This document shows positions 24,445 through 32,201 of a DNA stretch of 64,000 nucleotides, one piece after another. The DNA lies in contig NZ_JACHEO010000008.1 of assembly GCF_014201505.1 (NCBI RefSeq), positions 84,753-148,752 of the forward strand, given 5' to 3'. The stretch is from Desulfoprunum benzoelyticum (lineage in GTDB: Bacteria; Desulfobacterota; Desulfobulbia; Desulfobulbales; Desulfocapsaceae). How positions within the stretch are numbered: position 1 is the stretch's first letter; the number at the start of each line of letters is the position of its first letter. Made by a program: the position numbers and the translations under genes. Below the pieces are notes generated by a model, which ran no database searches, was not told where the DNA came from, and was given only the letters and a program-made list of their open reading frames with translations.

Positions 24445-24504
24445 TTGACCAGTGTTCATTTTTTTTATATGTTCAAAACAAATGAACAAGAATAATTTTG
24501 AACA
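24445..24504 (+). promoter_or_regulatory. AbiE promoter with two interleaved inverted repeats
   Basis: TTGACC (24445) and TATGTT (24468) have a 17-base spacer; the AbiEi ATG is at 24482, 31 bases after the -35 box. TGTTCATTT (24453) pairs with AAATGAACA (24480), and TGTTCAAAA (24470) pairs with TTTTGAACA (24496). Both have perfect 9-base arms of one TGTTCA consensus, and the start codon lies between the arms. This fits AbiEi autoregulation. Confidence 0.65.
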
Positions 24505-25534
24505 CAATCCGGCAGCGGAAAATGAAACCATCCTCCGCCAGGCACTCAATACGCTGAAAGGACTGGTTCCACTCGAGTACGAGTTGGGGCCGGATCCCAG
24601 CCTTCGCGAGCAGGGATACGATTGCACCGTTCGGGCACAGGTTTTCGGACTGCAGATCGTGTGGCGTGTCCAGGTCAGGAACCGGTGTACCAGAGCGACG
24701 GAGACGCTGGCGCAGATCGACAACGACAAGGCGCAATCCCCCGTCCTGATAGCGACACGATACGTCTCTCCCGAAGCCGCGGCAAGACTGCACGCCAGAG
24801 GCATCCAGTTTATCGATACAGCCGGAAACGCCTTCATCAATCAGCCGCCGCTGTTCATCTTCGTCACAGGAAACCGACCGAAAAAGGCCGAAACCACTGT
24901 TCCCGCCGTACGCCTCTTCAAAGGGGTGGGATTGAAGATCGCGTATCTCCTGTTATGTCGGCCGGACCTCATCGGCAGGCCGTATCGCGAACTTGCCGAG
25001 ATGGCACATGTCGCCCTGGGAACCGTGAACGGCACCATGATGGATATGATCCGGAAAGGTTTCGTCCTCGATATGGGAACAAGAGGGAAGATGTTGCGGG
25101 AGACAAAAGCCCTTCTCGATCGATGGGTCACGGCCTATCCCGACGCTCTCAAGCCGAAGATTTTGCTGGGCCGCTTCCAGGGAGACGGCAACTGGTGGGA
25201 CGACATCCGGCTCGATCAAGCGGTCGCCCAATGGGGCGGCGAGGTTGCTGCCGCGAAACTGACCGGATACCTGAAACCGGGCACAGTCACGTTGTATGCC
25301 GATAAAAACCGTTTCGCCGACCTCGTGATCGCCTGCAAGTTGAAAAAGGACCCCCGGGGCAACGTTGAAATACTGGAACGGTTCTGGCCTCCGATTGAAG
25401 GCTTGGGCGAAGGTGATACCGTCCACCCCATCCTCATCTACGCCGACCTGGTCGCGATCGGTGATCAACGAACCATGGAAACCGCACGGATGATCCATGC
25501 AGACTTTATCGATCGACATTTCGGGCAGGATTGA
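24482..25534 (+). CDS. Type IV TA system AbiEi-family antitoxin/regulator
   Basis: 350 residues from ATG 24482. The N-terminal part includes an extra domain (GPDPSLREQGYDCTVRAQVF, IATRYVSPEAAARLHARGIQF) of the COG4861 type. A winged-helix region is centred on GRPYRELAEMAHVALGTVNG, and the C-terminal AbiEi domain includes GEVAAAKLTGYLKPG. AbiEi proteins repress their own operon and counter the nucleotidyltransferase toxin without direct contact. The last 38 bases overlap the AbiEii gene. Confidence 0.82.
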   Translation: MNKNNFEHNPAAENETILRQALNTLKGLVPLEYELGPDPSLREQGYDCTVRAQVFGLQIVWRVQVRNRCTRATETLAQIDNDKAQSPVLIATRYVSPEAAARLHARGIQFIDTAGNAFINQPPLFIFVTGNRPKKAETTVPAVRLFKGVGLKIAYLLLCRPDLIGRPYRELAEMAHVALGTVNGTMMDMIRKGFVLDMGTRGKMLRETKALLDRWVTAYPDALKPKILLGRFQGDGNWWDDIRLDQAVAQWGGEVAAAKLTGYLKPGTVTLYADKNRFADLVIACKLKKDPRGNVEILERFWPPIEGLGEGDTVHPILIYADLVAIGDQRTMETARMIHADFIDRHFGQD

Positions 25535-26465
25535 CCCCGAAAAAATAGCCATTCTCAGCAAGATTCAGGAAGCTGCAACAGAACTCGACGTCCATTTTTT
25601 CGTGGTTGGCGCTTTTGCTCGAGACCTGATCTTCGAGCACAGGCACCGGATTCCAGCTCCCCGCATAACGGGAGACATCGATATTGGCGTCGAGGTCGCA
25701 AACTGGGCGGAATTCCAACTGCTGACAAGAACCTTGATCGACCGTGGCATCCTGAGGGCGACGAAATTGCCGCACCGTTTCATTGGAAAGTCCTCTGTCG
25801 CCATCGTCGATATCATACCGTTTGGCGAGATAAGCGGTGAAGAGAAACGGATCAGTTGGCCGCCTGATCACGACACGATAATGAACATGCTCGGATTTGA
25901 AGAAGCGTACCAGTCGGCACTGAAGGTCCATCTCAACAGTGAACCGCCCCTGAATATTCTGGTGCCTTCCATACCGGCGCTGGCCCTGATGAAGATCATT
26001 TCATGGGCCGACGCGTATCCGAGGCGTGAGCGTGATGCTCAAGATCTTCTTTTCATACTGGAAAATTATGACGCAACTGGAATTGAGGCTAAACTTTACA
26101 AGTCGCATTCAGCCCTGCTGATAGACGAAGAGTTCGATTCCCGCCTCGCCGCAATTCGGCTGCTTGGGCAAGACATCGCAGTCATGAGCAGTCCGGAGAC
26201 GGTAAAGACGGTCGAGGATATTTTGATCCGCGAAACTGATGCAGACCACGGCTTCAGGATGCTGGCCGACATGACCAGGATAGACATGCCCCGAGGAACC
26301 AGGTTTGAAACCGTTTTGCAGCTCCTGGATAAACTCCGACAAGGAATTCAAGAAATACGCTCCGGCAGTAACGAAAAAAAGGCCGGTTTTACCACGGTCA
26401 ATGCCATGAGGATGGAAAAAGGGCATCCGAACACACACGAGATTTCTCGCTTCGCTTCGAAATGA
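25497..26465 (+). CDS. AbiEii/AbiGii-type nucleotidyltransferase toxin, C-terminus derived from a repeat
   Basis: 322 residues. HFFVVGAFARDLIF is the nucleotidyltransferase G-A start, and TGDIDIGVEV holds the two metal-binding Asp. A third Asp is likely in VAIVDIIPFG, and PALALMKIISWADAYPRRERDAQDL is the family motif after the core. The final residues EISRFASK and the stop codon come from repeat block R9, so the original end is lost or replaced. Such enzymes transfer nucleotides to tRNA or other targets; the pair acts in phage defence in known cases. Confidence 0.82.
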   Translation: MQTLSIDISGRIDPEKIAILSKIQEAATELDVHFFVVGAFARDLIFEHRHRIPAPRITGDIDIGVEVANWAEFQLLTRTLIDRGILRATKLPHRFIGKSSVAIVDIIPFGEISGEEKRISWPPDHDTIMNMLGFEEAYQSALKVHLNSEPPLNILVPSIPALALMKIISWADAYPRRERDAQDLLFILENYDATGIEAKLYKSHSALLIDEEFDSRLAAIRLLGQDIAVMSSPETVKTVEDILIRETDADHGFRMLADMTRIDMPRGTRFETVLQLLDKLRQGIQEIRSGSNEKKAGFTTVNAMRMEKGHPNTHEISRFASK

Positions 26466-27232
26466 CAGGGGTGGCGTCACCTCGACCTCCGCTTGCCATC
26501 TCGACCTACCCCCACTGCTCTCTCGCCCTGCCCCCGCTACCCTCTCGCCCTGCCCCCGCTGTCATAGCGACCTACCCCGCTGTCATAGCGATCAACCCCG
26601 CTGTGTCATCTCGACCTACCCCCGCTGTCATCTCGACCGCAGGGAGAGATCTCAAACAGGGCTTGGAATGGACTCCGGCAATGGAACAACAAGATTTCTC
26701 GCTTCGCTTCGAAATGACAGCCGGGGTGGCGTCTCGACCTTCGCCCTATCGGGAACAACGAGCACTGCCGCCGCGACCTACCCCCGCTGTTATCGCGACC
26801 TACCTCTTTGCCATCGCGACCTCCCCCCGCTGTCATCTCGACCGCAGGGAGAGATCTCAGACAAGGCTTGGAATGGGCTCCGGCAAAGAAACAACGAGAT
26901 TTCTCGCTTCGCTTCGAAATGACAGCGGGGAGGCTGTCATCTCGACCTACCCCCGCTGTCATCTCGACCAGAGGGAGAGATATCAAACAAGGCTTGGATT
27001 GGGCTCCCGCAAAGGAACAACAAGATTCCTCGCTTCGCTTCGAAATGACAGCGGGGGTATCATCCGGTCCTTCACCCTATCGGGAACCTCAAGATTTCTC
27101 GCTGGCGCTCGTAATGACAGTGGGGAGCCTGTCATCGCGACCTACCCCCGCTGTCATCTCGACCTACCCCCGCTGTCATCTCGACCAGAGGGAGAGATCT
27201 CAAACAGGACTTGGAATGGGCTCCGGCAAATG
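26438..27232. repeat. Mosaic hairpin repeat block R9 (largest internal array, about 795 bp)
   Basis: Four or more composites of about 100-110 bp, such as 26619-26726, mixed with CCCCCGCTGTCATAGCGACC half units. Hairpin variants CCGCAGG, CCAGAGG, AGCGAAGC and a diverged GCGCCAGC are all present. The recurring linker has GGGCTTGGAATGGGCTCC. A reading frame crosses the whole array but has only repeat composition. Its left edge is inside AbiEii, and its right edge is a dehydrogenase remnant. Confidence 0.92.
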
Positions 27233-27457
27233 AACAGCGAGAAGAACAACCGCGTCATACGCACCAGCCTCAGGAACCTCTACAGGCTCAATGCCATACA
27301 CCTGGCGGGACTCATCCTTGTCGACCCAGGAATCTTAAACATCGACATCCGCACCGTATGTCTTAAATTCACTCACGACTTCGACAACTTTCGTATTCCG
27401 CACATCCGGGCAATTTTCCTTGAAGGTAAGGCCAAGGATAAGCACCTTTGCATACAT
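27229..27457 (-). pseudogene. Fragment of a UDP-HexNAc dehydrogenase (WbpO/TviB type)
   Basis: From 27457 leftward the frame reads KVLILGLTFKENCPDVRNTK, then VVEVVSEFKTYGADVDV, an in-frame TAA, and DSWVDKDESRQVYGIEPVE with AGAYDAVVL. This is the UDP-binding C-terminal domain of UDP-N-acetyl-D-mannosaminuronate/galactosaminuronate dehydrogenases. The catalytic N-terminal two thirds are absent, a stop interrupts the frame and the end merges with repeat block R9. Together with the intact WbpP-type epimerase at 14.2 kb it points to a former UDP-GalNAcA pathway at this locus. Confidence 0.8.
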
Positions 27458-27521
27458 GATTTGAATCTACTTATCATGGATGCCCATTTTTTCTGTTGAG
27501 ATCCTGACACCAATCAGACAT

Positions 27522-27547
27522 AAGTGTTACCACTTACAAACAAGTGG
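27522..27547. promoter_or_regulatory. Overlapping inverted half sites upstream of the orphan AbiEi gene
   Basis: AAGTG-TTAC-CACTT (27522-27535) and CCACTT-ACAAAC-AAGTGG (27530-27547) share the middle CACTT, giving three half sites in alternating orientation just ahead of the gene at 27571. They are a likely autoregulatory operator. Confidence 0.5.
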
Positions 27548-27570
27548 AGTCGTTATGTCTGGAGCCAGAG

Positions 27571-28161
27571 ATGAAAGAGAAGCCTGAAGACATTTTCCGC
27601 TCATGCGGCGGCCAGCTACGGATGAGCGAGGCCATTAAGTTCGGGATTACCCGCTACATGCTTTATTCCCTCAGAGACAGAGGGGTGATTGAACAGGTGA
27701 GCAGAGGGGTGTATCGTCTGGTGGATCTTCCGCCCATCAGCAACCCCGACCTTGTGACGGTCGGCCTGCGTTTTCCGAACGCCGTTATCTGTCTTGTCTC
27801 AGCATTGGCTTACCACGATATCACGACGCAGATTCCCCATAACATATCTTTGGCGGTTCCCAGGAGATCACGATTGCCATCGCTTGATCATCCGCCACTC
27901 CTCGTTCACCGATTTTCCGATCAGGCATACGGCGCCGGAATTGAAGAGCATCAAATCGACGGCGTATCCGTCAAAATCTACAGCCCGGAAAAAACACTCG
28001 CCGACTGTTTCAAATTCCGTAATAAAATCGGAATGGACGTGGTACTGGAGGCTCTGAAGCTCTACAAGGCCCGCAAAACGTTCAACCTTATGGCTCTGCT
28101 CAACTACGCGAAAATCTGTCGGATCGACAAGGTCATGCGGCCCTATCTGGAGCAGTGGTAA
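27571..28161 (+). CDS. AbiEi-family antitoxin-like regulator (orphan)
   Basis: 196 residues from ATG 27571, which has GGAG six bases upstream. The N-terminal winged helix (LRMSEAIKFGITRYMLYSLR, GVIEQVSRGVYRLV) and the C-terminal AbiEi domain (VICLVSALAYHDITTQIPHN, VKIYSPEKTLADCFKFRNKIG) are complete. In most genomes an AbiEii nucleotidyltransferase gene follows directly; here only about 140 bases without a gene precede HicAB, so the toxin partner appears lost. It may now be only a repressor. Confidence 0.8.
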   Translation: MKEKPEDIFRSCGGQLRMSEAIKFGITRYMLYSLRDRGVIEQVSRGVYRLVDLPPISNPDLVTVGLRFPNAVICLVSALAYHDITTQIPHNISLAVPRRSRLPSLDHPPLLVHRFSDQAYGAGIEEHQIDGVSVKIYSPEKTLADCFKFRNKIGMDVVLEALKLYKARKTFNLMALLNYAKICRIDKVMRPYLEQW

Positions 28162-28267
28162 TGATGTTTGACATTAAACGCCAGATAACCATCATATGTT
28201 TGCGGAGTCGCGATAAAACATCGCGTGCCTCATTGACCCGGATCTGGGCTTAAAAACAACCCCGATC

Positions 28268-28296
28268 TTGACAGCAGTATCAATAATGATATTATA
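28268..28296 (+). promoter_or_regulatory. hicAB promoter (predicted leaderless)
   Basis: TTGACA (28268), a 17-base spacer and ATTATA (28291) predict transcription starting at the ATG of hicA (28303). The distance from the -35 box to the ATG is 29 bases, identical to brnT and higB. No ribosome site is visible. Confidence 0.55.
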
Positions 28297-28302
28297 CTTG
28301 AT

Positions 28303-28563
28303 ATGGAACAAATAAGAGACCTCCTCAAGCAAATTCAGAAAAATCCTGCAAATGTCCGTTTTTCTGAGTTATGCAAGGTATGCGAACACTATTTTGGTCA
28401 ACCAAGGCAGTCGGGAGGGAGTCACAGAATATTCAAAACACCGTGGCAAGGCGATCCACGGGTAAACATTCAAAACTGCAAAAGAAAAGCCAAAGCCTAC
28501 CAAGTCAAACAAGTTTTGAAAGCAATTGAGAGAATTGAGGAAGAAAATGCCACTAAAAAATGA
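28303..28563 (+). CDS. hicA: HicA-family toxin
   Basis: 86 residues. The double-stranded-RNA-binding-like fold of HicA is visible in VRFSELCKVCEHYFGQPRQS, and the catalytic His is in GGSHRIFKTPW (H41), followed by VNIQN and KAYQVKQVLKAIERI. HicA cleaves mRNA independently of ribosomes. The antitoxin gene starts 17 bases before its stop. The start codon seems to coincide with the transcription start. Confidence 0.9.
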   Translation: MEQIRDLLKQIQKNPANVRFSELCKVCEHYFGQPRQSGGSHRIFKTPWQGDPRVNIQNCKRKAKAYQVKQVLKAIERIEEENATKK

Positions 28564-28876
28564 TCATTACACTTATCGAGTTACCTGGTCGGCCGAAGAC
28601 GATGAATATGTCGGATTATGTGCTGAATTTCCGAGCTTGAGCTGGCTTGCAAAGACACCGGAATCTGCATTGAAAGGCATAAGAGAACTCGTTGCCGATG
28701 TAATAAAGGATATGAAAGAAAATGGAGAAGAAGTCCCCCAAGCCATAGCTGGCAAAAAATACAGCGGCAAATTTATAATCAGGGTTCCACCTGAAGTCCA
28801 CAGGAATTTAGCAATCCAAGCTGCCGAGGCAGGGGTCAGCATAAACCGCCTTGTCAGTTCTCGTCTCAGCCAATAA
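28547..28876 (+). CDS. hicB: HicB-family antitoxin with ribbon-helix-helix tail
   Basis: 109 residues from ATG 28547 with GAGGAAG just upstream. The partial RNase-H-like fold (YTYRVTWSAEDDEYVGLCAE, then ALKGIRELVADVIKDM) binds HicA, and the C-terminal segment FIIRVPPEVHRNLAIQAAEA is an Arc-type DNA-binding motif. A longer in-frame start at 28526 lacks a ribosome site. Confidence 0.9.
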   Translation: MPLKNDHYTYRVTWSAEDDEYVGLCAEFPSLSWLAKTPESALKGIRELVADVIKDMKENGEEVPQAIAGKKYSGKFIIRVPPEVHRNLAIQAAEAGVSINRLVSSRLSQ

Positions 28877-28949
28877 CGGCCTTAAAATGCCTCACGGAAG
28901 GTTCCTCCGGACTCGCTGAATCCCGCCTCTGAACATTCCTGCCTATTCC

Positions 28950-29322
28950 ATTGTCATCTCGACCATCCCACTAATTTCCCATCCCAACCTTCCCCCATTT
29001 TGCCACCCACCTCCCGCTTTTGTCATCTCGACCTTCCTCCGCTCCTGTCATCTCGACCTTCCTCCGCTCCTGTCATCTCGACCGCAGGGAGAGATCTCAT
29101 GCAGGGCTTGGAATGGGCTCAGGCAAAGGAACAACGAGATTTCTCGCTCCGCTTCGAAATGACAGCGGGGTATCATCAAGTCCTTCTCCCTATCGGGAAC
29201 ACTTTGCGCCCTAACAACCTCTGTCGCCTCGCCCTACCCCCGTTGTCACCGCGACCTACCCCCGCTGTCATCTCGACCTACCCCCGCTGTCATCTCGACC
29301 GCAGGGAGAGATCTCCTGCAGG
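28950..29322. repeat. Mosaic hairpin repeat block R10
   Basis: Degenerate GTCATCTCGACC half units (some spaced by TTCCTCCGCTCCT), a composite near 29070-29170 with loop variant GCTCCGCTTC, then a second set of half units and a forward hairpin. It fills the 464-base gap between HicAB and the aminotransferase stop; no gene is seen there. Confidence 0.85.
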
Positions 29323-29340
29323 CCCCCCCTGTCCCGCCGC

Positions 29341-30516
29341 TTACCCGGCAGCCAGCCCCATAACCTCCCCAACCACCTCAACCGTCCGCCCGATCTCCCC
29401 CTCACCAATCCCCGGATGCACCAGAAACATCAAACTCGTCTCCCCCAATTCCCGGGCCACCGGCAGCCGTTCTTCCGGCCGCCAGCCGGTGCCGTCAAAG
29501 GCCTTCTCCAGGTACACCTCGGAACACGAGCCGGAATAGCAGGGCACACCCCGGGCAACGATCTCACTCATAACCCGGTCCCGGTCCCAACCAGGCTTAA
29601 GCGCCGCTGGTTCGACAAAAACATAGCACTTGTAAGCGGCATGCTCCACCTCCGGCGGGATCACCGGCACCCGCAGGCCCGGCAGCCCCCGACAGGCCCG
29701 CCAGATCGCCTCGGCATTCCCGAGCCGCCGCGCATGCCACTCTTCCATCCGCCGCAGCTGGATGCGGCCGATCGCCGCCTGCATCTCGGTCAGCCGCCAG
29801 TTGGTGCCGAATCCCTCATGCAGCCAGCGGAACCCCGACGGGTGCTGCCGCTCATACACCGCCTCCCAGCTCTTGCCGTGATCCTTGAGCGACCACATCC
29901 GCGCCCACAGCTCCCGGTCATCGGTGGTGACCATCCCGCCCTCGCCGCCGGTGGTCATGATCTTGTCCTGGCAGAACGACCAGGCCCCGATATGGCCGAT
30001 CGAGCCGACCGGCCGCCCCCGCCAGCGGGCCCCGTGCGCCTGGGCGCAGTCCTCGATCACCGCCAGCCCCCGTTCTTCCGCCAGGGCCATGATCGCATCC
30101 ATGTCGCAGGGCCAGCCGGCCAGATGGACGCAGATCACCGCCCGGGTGCGCGGGGTGAGCACCGCCCGGATGGTCGCGGCGGTGATATTCTGCGAATCAC
30201 GATCAACATCGGCGAAGACCGGCACCGCCCTGGCGTTCGCAATGCACGAGGCCGAGGCGAGAAAGGTGCGCGGGGTAACCACCACCTCGTCGCCCCGCCC
30301 AATCCCCAGCGCCAGCAGCGCCGCATCCAGCGCCACCGTGCCGTTGGCCAGGGCGATCGCATACCGCGTCCCGGCCCAGGCGGCGAACTCCTTCTCGAAC
30401 TCCCGGCCTTCCTTCCCGGTCCAGTAATTCACCCGGTTCGACAGCAGCACCGAGGCGACGGCCTCCGCCTCCTCGGCGGTAAAGTTGGGCCACGGGGGAA
30501 AAGGCGTGTTCAGCAT
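29341..30516 (-). CDS. DegT/DnrJ/EryC1/StrS sugar aminotransferase (PglE-like)
   Basis: 391 residues. The PLP-binding Lys is K185 in AWSFCQDKIMTTGGEGG; the cofactor-binding VIEDCAQAHGA and the substrate region EVVVTPRTFLASAS are typical. Located directly after a PglD-like acetyltransferase and a PglC-like transferase, it most likely aminates UDP-4-keto-6-deoxy-GlcNAc in bacillosamine-type synthesis. The start ATG 30516 overlaps the acetyltransferase end by seven bases, indicating one operon. The required 4,6-dehydratase is encoded at 50.6 kb. Confidence 0.85.
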   Translation of the reverse strand: MLNTPFPPWPNFTAEEAEAVASVLLSNRVNYWTGKEGREFEKEFAAWAGTRYAIALANGTVALDAALLALGIGRGDEVVVTPRTFLASASCIANARAVPVFADVDRDSQNITAATIRAVLTPRTRAVICVHLAGWPCDMDAIMALAEERGLAVIEDCAQAHGARWRGRPVGSIGHIGAWSFCQDKIMTTGGEGGMVTTDDRELWARMWSLKDHGKSWEAVYERQHPSGFRWLHEGFGTNWRLTEMQAAIGRIQLRRMEEWHARRLGNAEAIWRACRGLPGLRVPVIPPEVEHAAYKCYVFVEPAALKPGWDRDRVMSEIVARGVPCYSGSCSEVYLEKAFDGTGWRPEERLPVARELGETSLMFLVHPGIGEGEIGRTVEVVGEVMGLAAG

Positions 30517-31178
30517 CGCTCAACCCTCCCCATCGGCCGGGCCGGATTGCCAACCACCACCACCCCTGGCGGCACGTCCTTCGTCACCACCGCCCCCATG
30601 CCGATCACCGCTCCCTTGCCGATCACCAGCGGCTGCCCTGGTTTTCCCTGTTTTATCACCGCGCCCGTCCCGATATAGACATGATCCTCCACCACGATAT
30701 TGCCATTGCACTTCACCCCCGGGGCGAAGGTGACATAGTCGCCGATAAGGCAATCGTGCGCCACGTAACTGTACAGATTCGCGTGAAAACTGCAGCCGAT
30801 GCGGATATTCGAGGTCAGGGTGACGAAGGGGCAGAGAATCCCGCCCACCCCCATTTCGACATCGTCCAGCACCACCACATTGGCCGCCCGCACCATCCAT
30901 GGCCGAACCCCGTCGAGGGCACACCTCGCCGCCAGCCGTTCGCGCACCCCGCCGTCGGCGATCGCCAGCACCGCATAGCGCTCACCGGCGGCGGCCGCAA
31001 GGAATTCACCATAGTGCATGATCTTCTGGCCGTTGACCACCGGCGCCACGGGGTTGTCATCGATAAAGACGAGACGGTCGGCCGGAATCCCGGCCCCGGC
31101 CAGTTGTTCTCGCGCCAGCGGCATCACTTCCCGCCCGAATCCACTTGCGCCATAGATCGCATACAGCGGCTGCATCAT
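30510..31178 (-). CDS. PglD/NeuD-like sugar O/N-acetyltransferase
   Basis: 222 residues. The N-terminal UDP-binding Rossmann-like half (YAIYGASGFGREVM) precedes a left-handed beta helix with hexapeptide repeats (GVGGILCPFVTLTSNIRIGC, GDYVTFAPGVKCNGNIVVED). His in VAHDCLIGDY is the expected catalytic base. The family acetylates UDP-4-amino sugars (PglD) or sialic acids (NeuD). Position between a phosphoglycosyl transferase and an aminotransferase favours UDP-diNAcBac formation. Start and stop overlap both neighbours. Confidence 0.87.
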   Translation of the reverse strand: MMQPLYAIYGASGFGREVMPLAREQLAGAGIPADRLVFIDDNPVAPVVNGQKIMHYGEFLAAAAGERYAVLAIADGGVRERLAARCALDGVRPWMVRAANVVVLDDVEMGVGGILCPFVTLTSNIRIGCSFHANLYSYVAHDCLIGDYVTFAPGVKCNGNIVVEDHVYIGTGAVIKQGKPGQPLVIGKGAVIGMGAVVTKDVPPGVVVVGNPARPMGRVERC

Positions 31179-31807
31179 TGGCCCTCCACCGAAGAGCCAG
31201 TGAAGCGCGGCATGGTCGCCTCGCCCTCGGCGCTAATGCCATCACGGCTGAAGACCTTCCAGACCGTCAGAAAAATGATCTTCATATCAAGCCACAACGA
31301 CTGATTGTCGATATACCACACATCGAGTTTGAATTTCTCCTCCCAGCTCAAGGCGTTGCGGCCATTGACCTGTGCCCAACCGGTAATCCCCGGTCGCACC
31401 TCGTGGCGGCGTGCCTGCTCGGAGTTGTAAAGCGGCAGGTATTCCATCAGCAGGGGCCGCGGCCCGACCAGGCTCATCTCGCCCCTGAGGACGTTGATCA
31501 ACTCCGGCAACTCGTCCAGGCTGGTACTGCGCAGGAAGCGGCCGAACCCGGTCAGCCGCTGGGCATCCGGCAACAGATTGCCCGATGCATTCCGTCCATC
31601 GGTCATGGTGCGGAACTTATACAAGGTGAACGGCCTGCCGTGCCGACCGGGGCGGGTCTGGCTGAAAAGAATGGGTGCGCCAAGTTTCACCCGTACCAGC
31701 AGGGCAAGACAGGGCAATAACGGCAATAACAGGATCAGCGCCGGCAGGGTAATCCCCAGGTCACTCAACCGTTGGCCGAAACGAGAATACCAGGCAATTT
31801 TCATCAT
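31175..31807 (-). CDS. Monotopic phosphoglycosyl transferase (PglC-like initiating sugar transferase)
   Basis: 210 residues from ATG 31807 (or 31804); a longer TTG start at 31888 is possible. One re-entrant membrane helix (LGITLPALILLLPLLP) precedes the catalytic core GAPILFSQTRPG, YKFRTM, RLTGFGRFLRSTSLDELPEL (with the family Asp-Glu dyad) and SLVGPRPLL. It transfers a phospho-sugar, probably diNAcBac-P, to undecaprenyl phosphate at the inner membrane and so starts glycan assembly. The short length fits PglC rather than WbaP. No clear ribosome site. Confidence 0.88.
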   Translation of the reverse strand: MMKIAWYSRFGQRLSDLGITLPALILLLPLLPCLALLVRVKLGAPILFSQTRPGRHGRPFTLYKFRTMTDGRNASGNLLPDAQRLTGFGRFLRSTSLDELPELINVLRGEMSLVGPRPLLMEYLPLYNSEQARRHEVRPGITGWAQVNGRNALSWEEKFKLDVWYIDNQSLWLDMKIIFLTVWKVFSRDGISAEGEATMPRFTGSSVEGQ

Positions 31808-31946
31808 CAATCGTAGTTTTGATTGAGGCTGTTGGGCTTGTCGGGAAACGACGGTAAAAACTTTCCCCCGGACGCCAAGCGGTTTCAATAGCTTCCCAGG
31901 AGTGGTGCGATTGAAAAATACCGAGGAAATCTAGAAGCTTCCTGAG

Positions 31947-32201
31947 CTATTTCATGGGATTAATCTCGCCCGCATCAACCGAAAACGGCAACGGCTCAGG
32001 AACACGCTCGAGATGAATTGTATCTACAGCTGCGACACTCGCCGGGGAGGCATCGGATCCGTCTGGTGATTGCCCGATATTCATCGCCGTAAAGATGAAT
32101 TTGACCCCCAGGACCCAGTGGCCTTCATGGATTCCCTGGTCTTTCAGCATCAGAGTCAAAAGATCTTTCTTGGTATATTCGATCCTGGTTATATCGGCCA
32201 T
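31947..32201 (-). CDS. Small hypothetical protein, third gene of a HicAB-like operon
   Basis: 84 residues from ATG 32201, whose A is also the last base of the preceding TAA (TAATG coupling). The segment ITRIEYTKKDLLTLMLKDQG followed by HEGHWVLGVKFIFTAMNIG appears familiar from uncharacterised proteins, but I cannot name a family. Its tight coupling to the HicB-like gene suggests a role in the same module, for example as an accessory antitoxin or a regulator. Confidence 0.6.
   Translation of the reverse strand: MADITRIEYTKKDLLTLMLKDQGIHEGHWVLGVKFIFTAMNIGQSPDGSDASPASVAAVDTIHLERVPEPLPFSVDAGEINPMK

Noticed and set aside
26462..27499. A 345-residue plus-strand frame across block R9
   Set aside because: Its sequence is translated repeat (RPTPAVIS, DFSLRFEMT units) plus antisense of a dehydrogenase fragment; no independent protein evidence.
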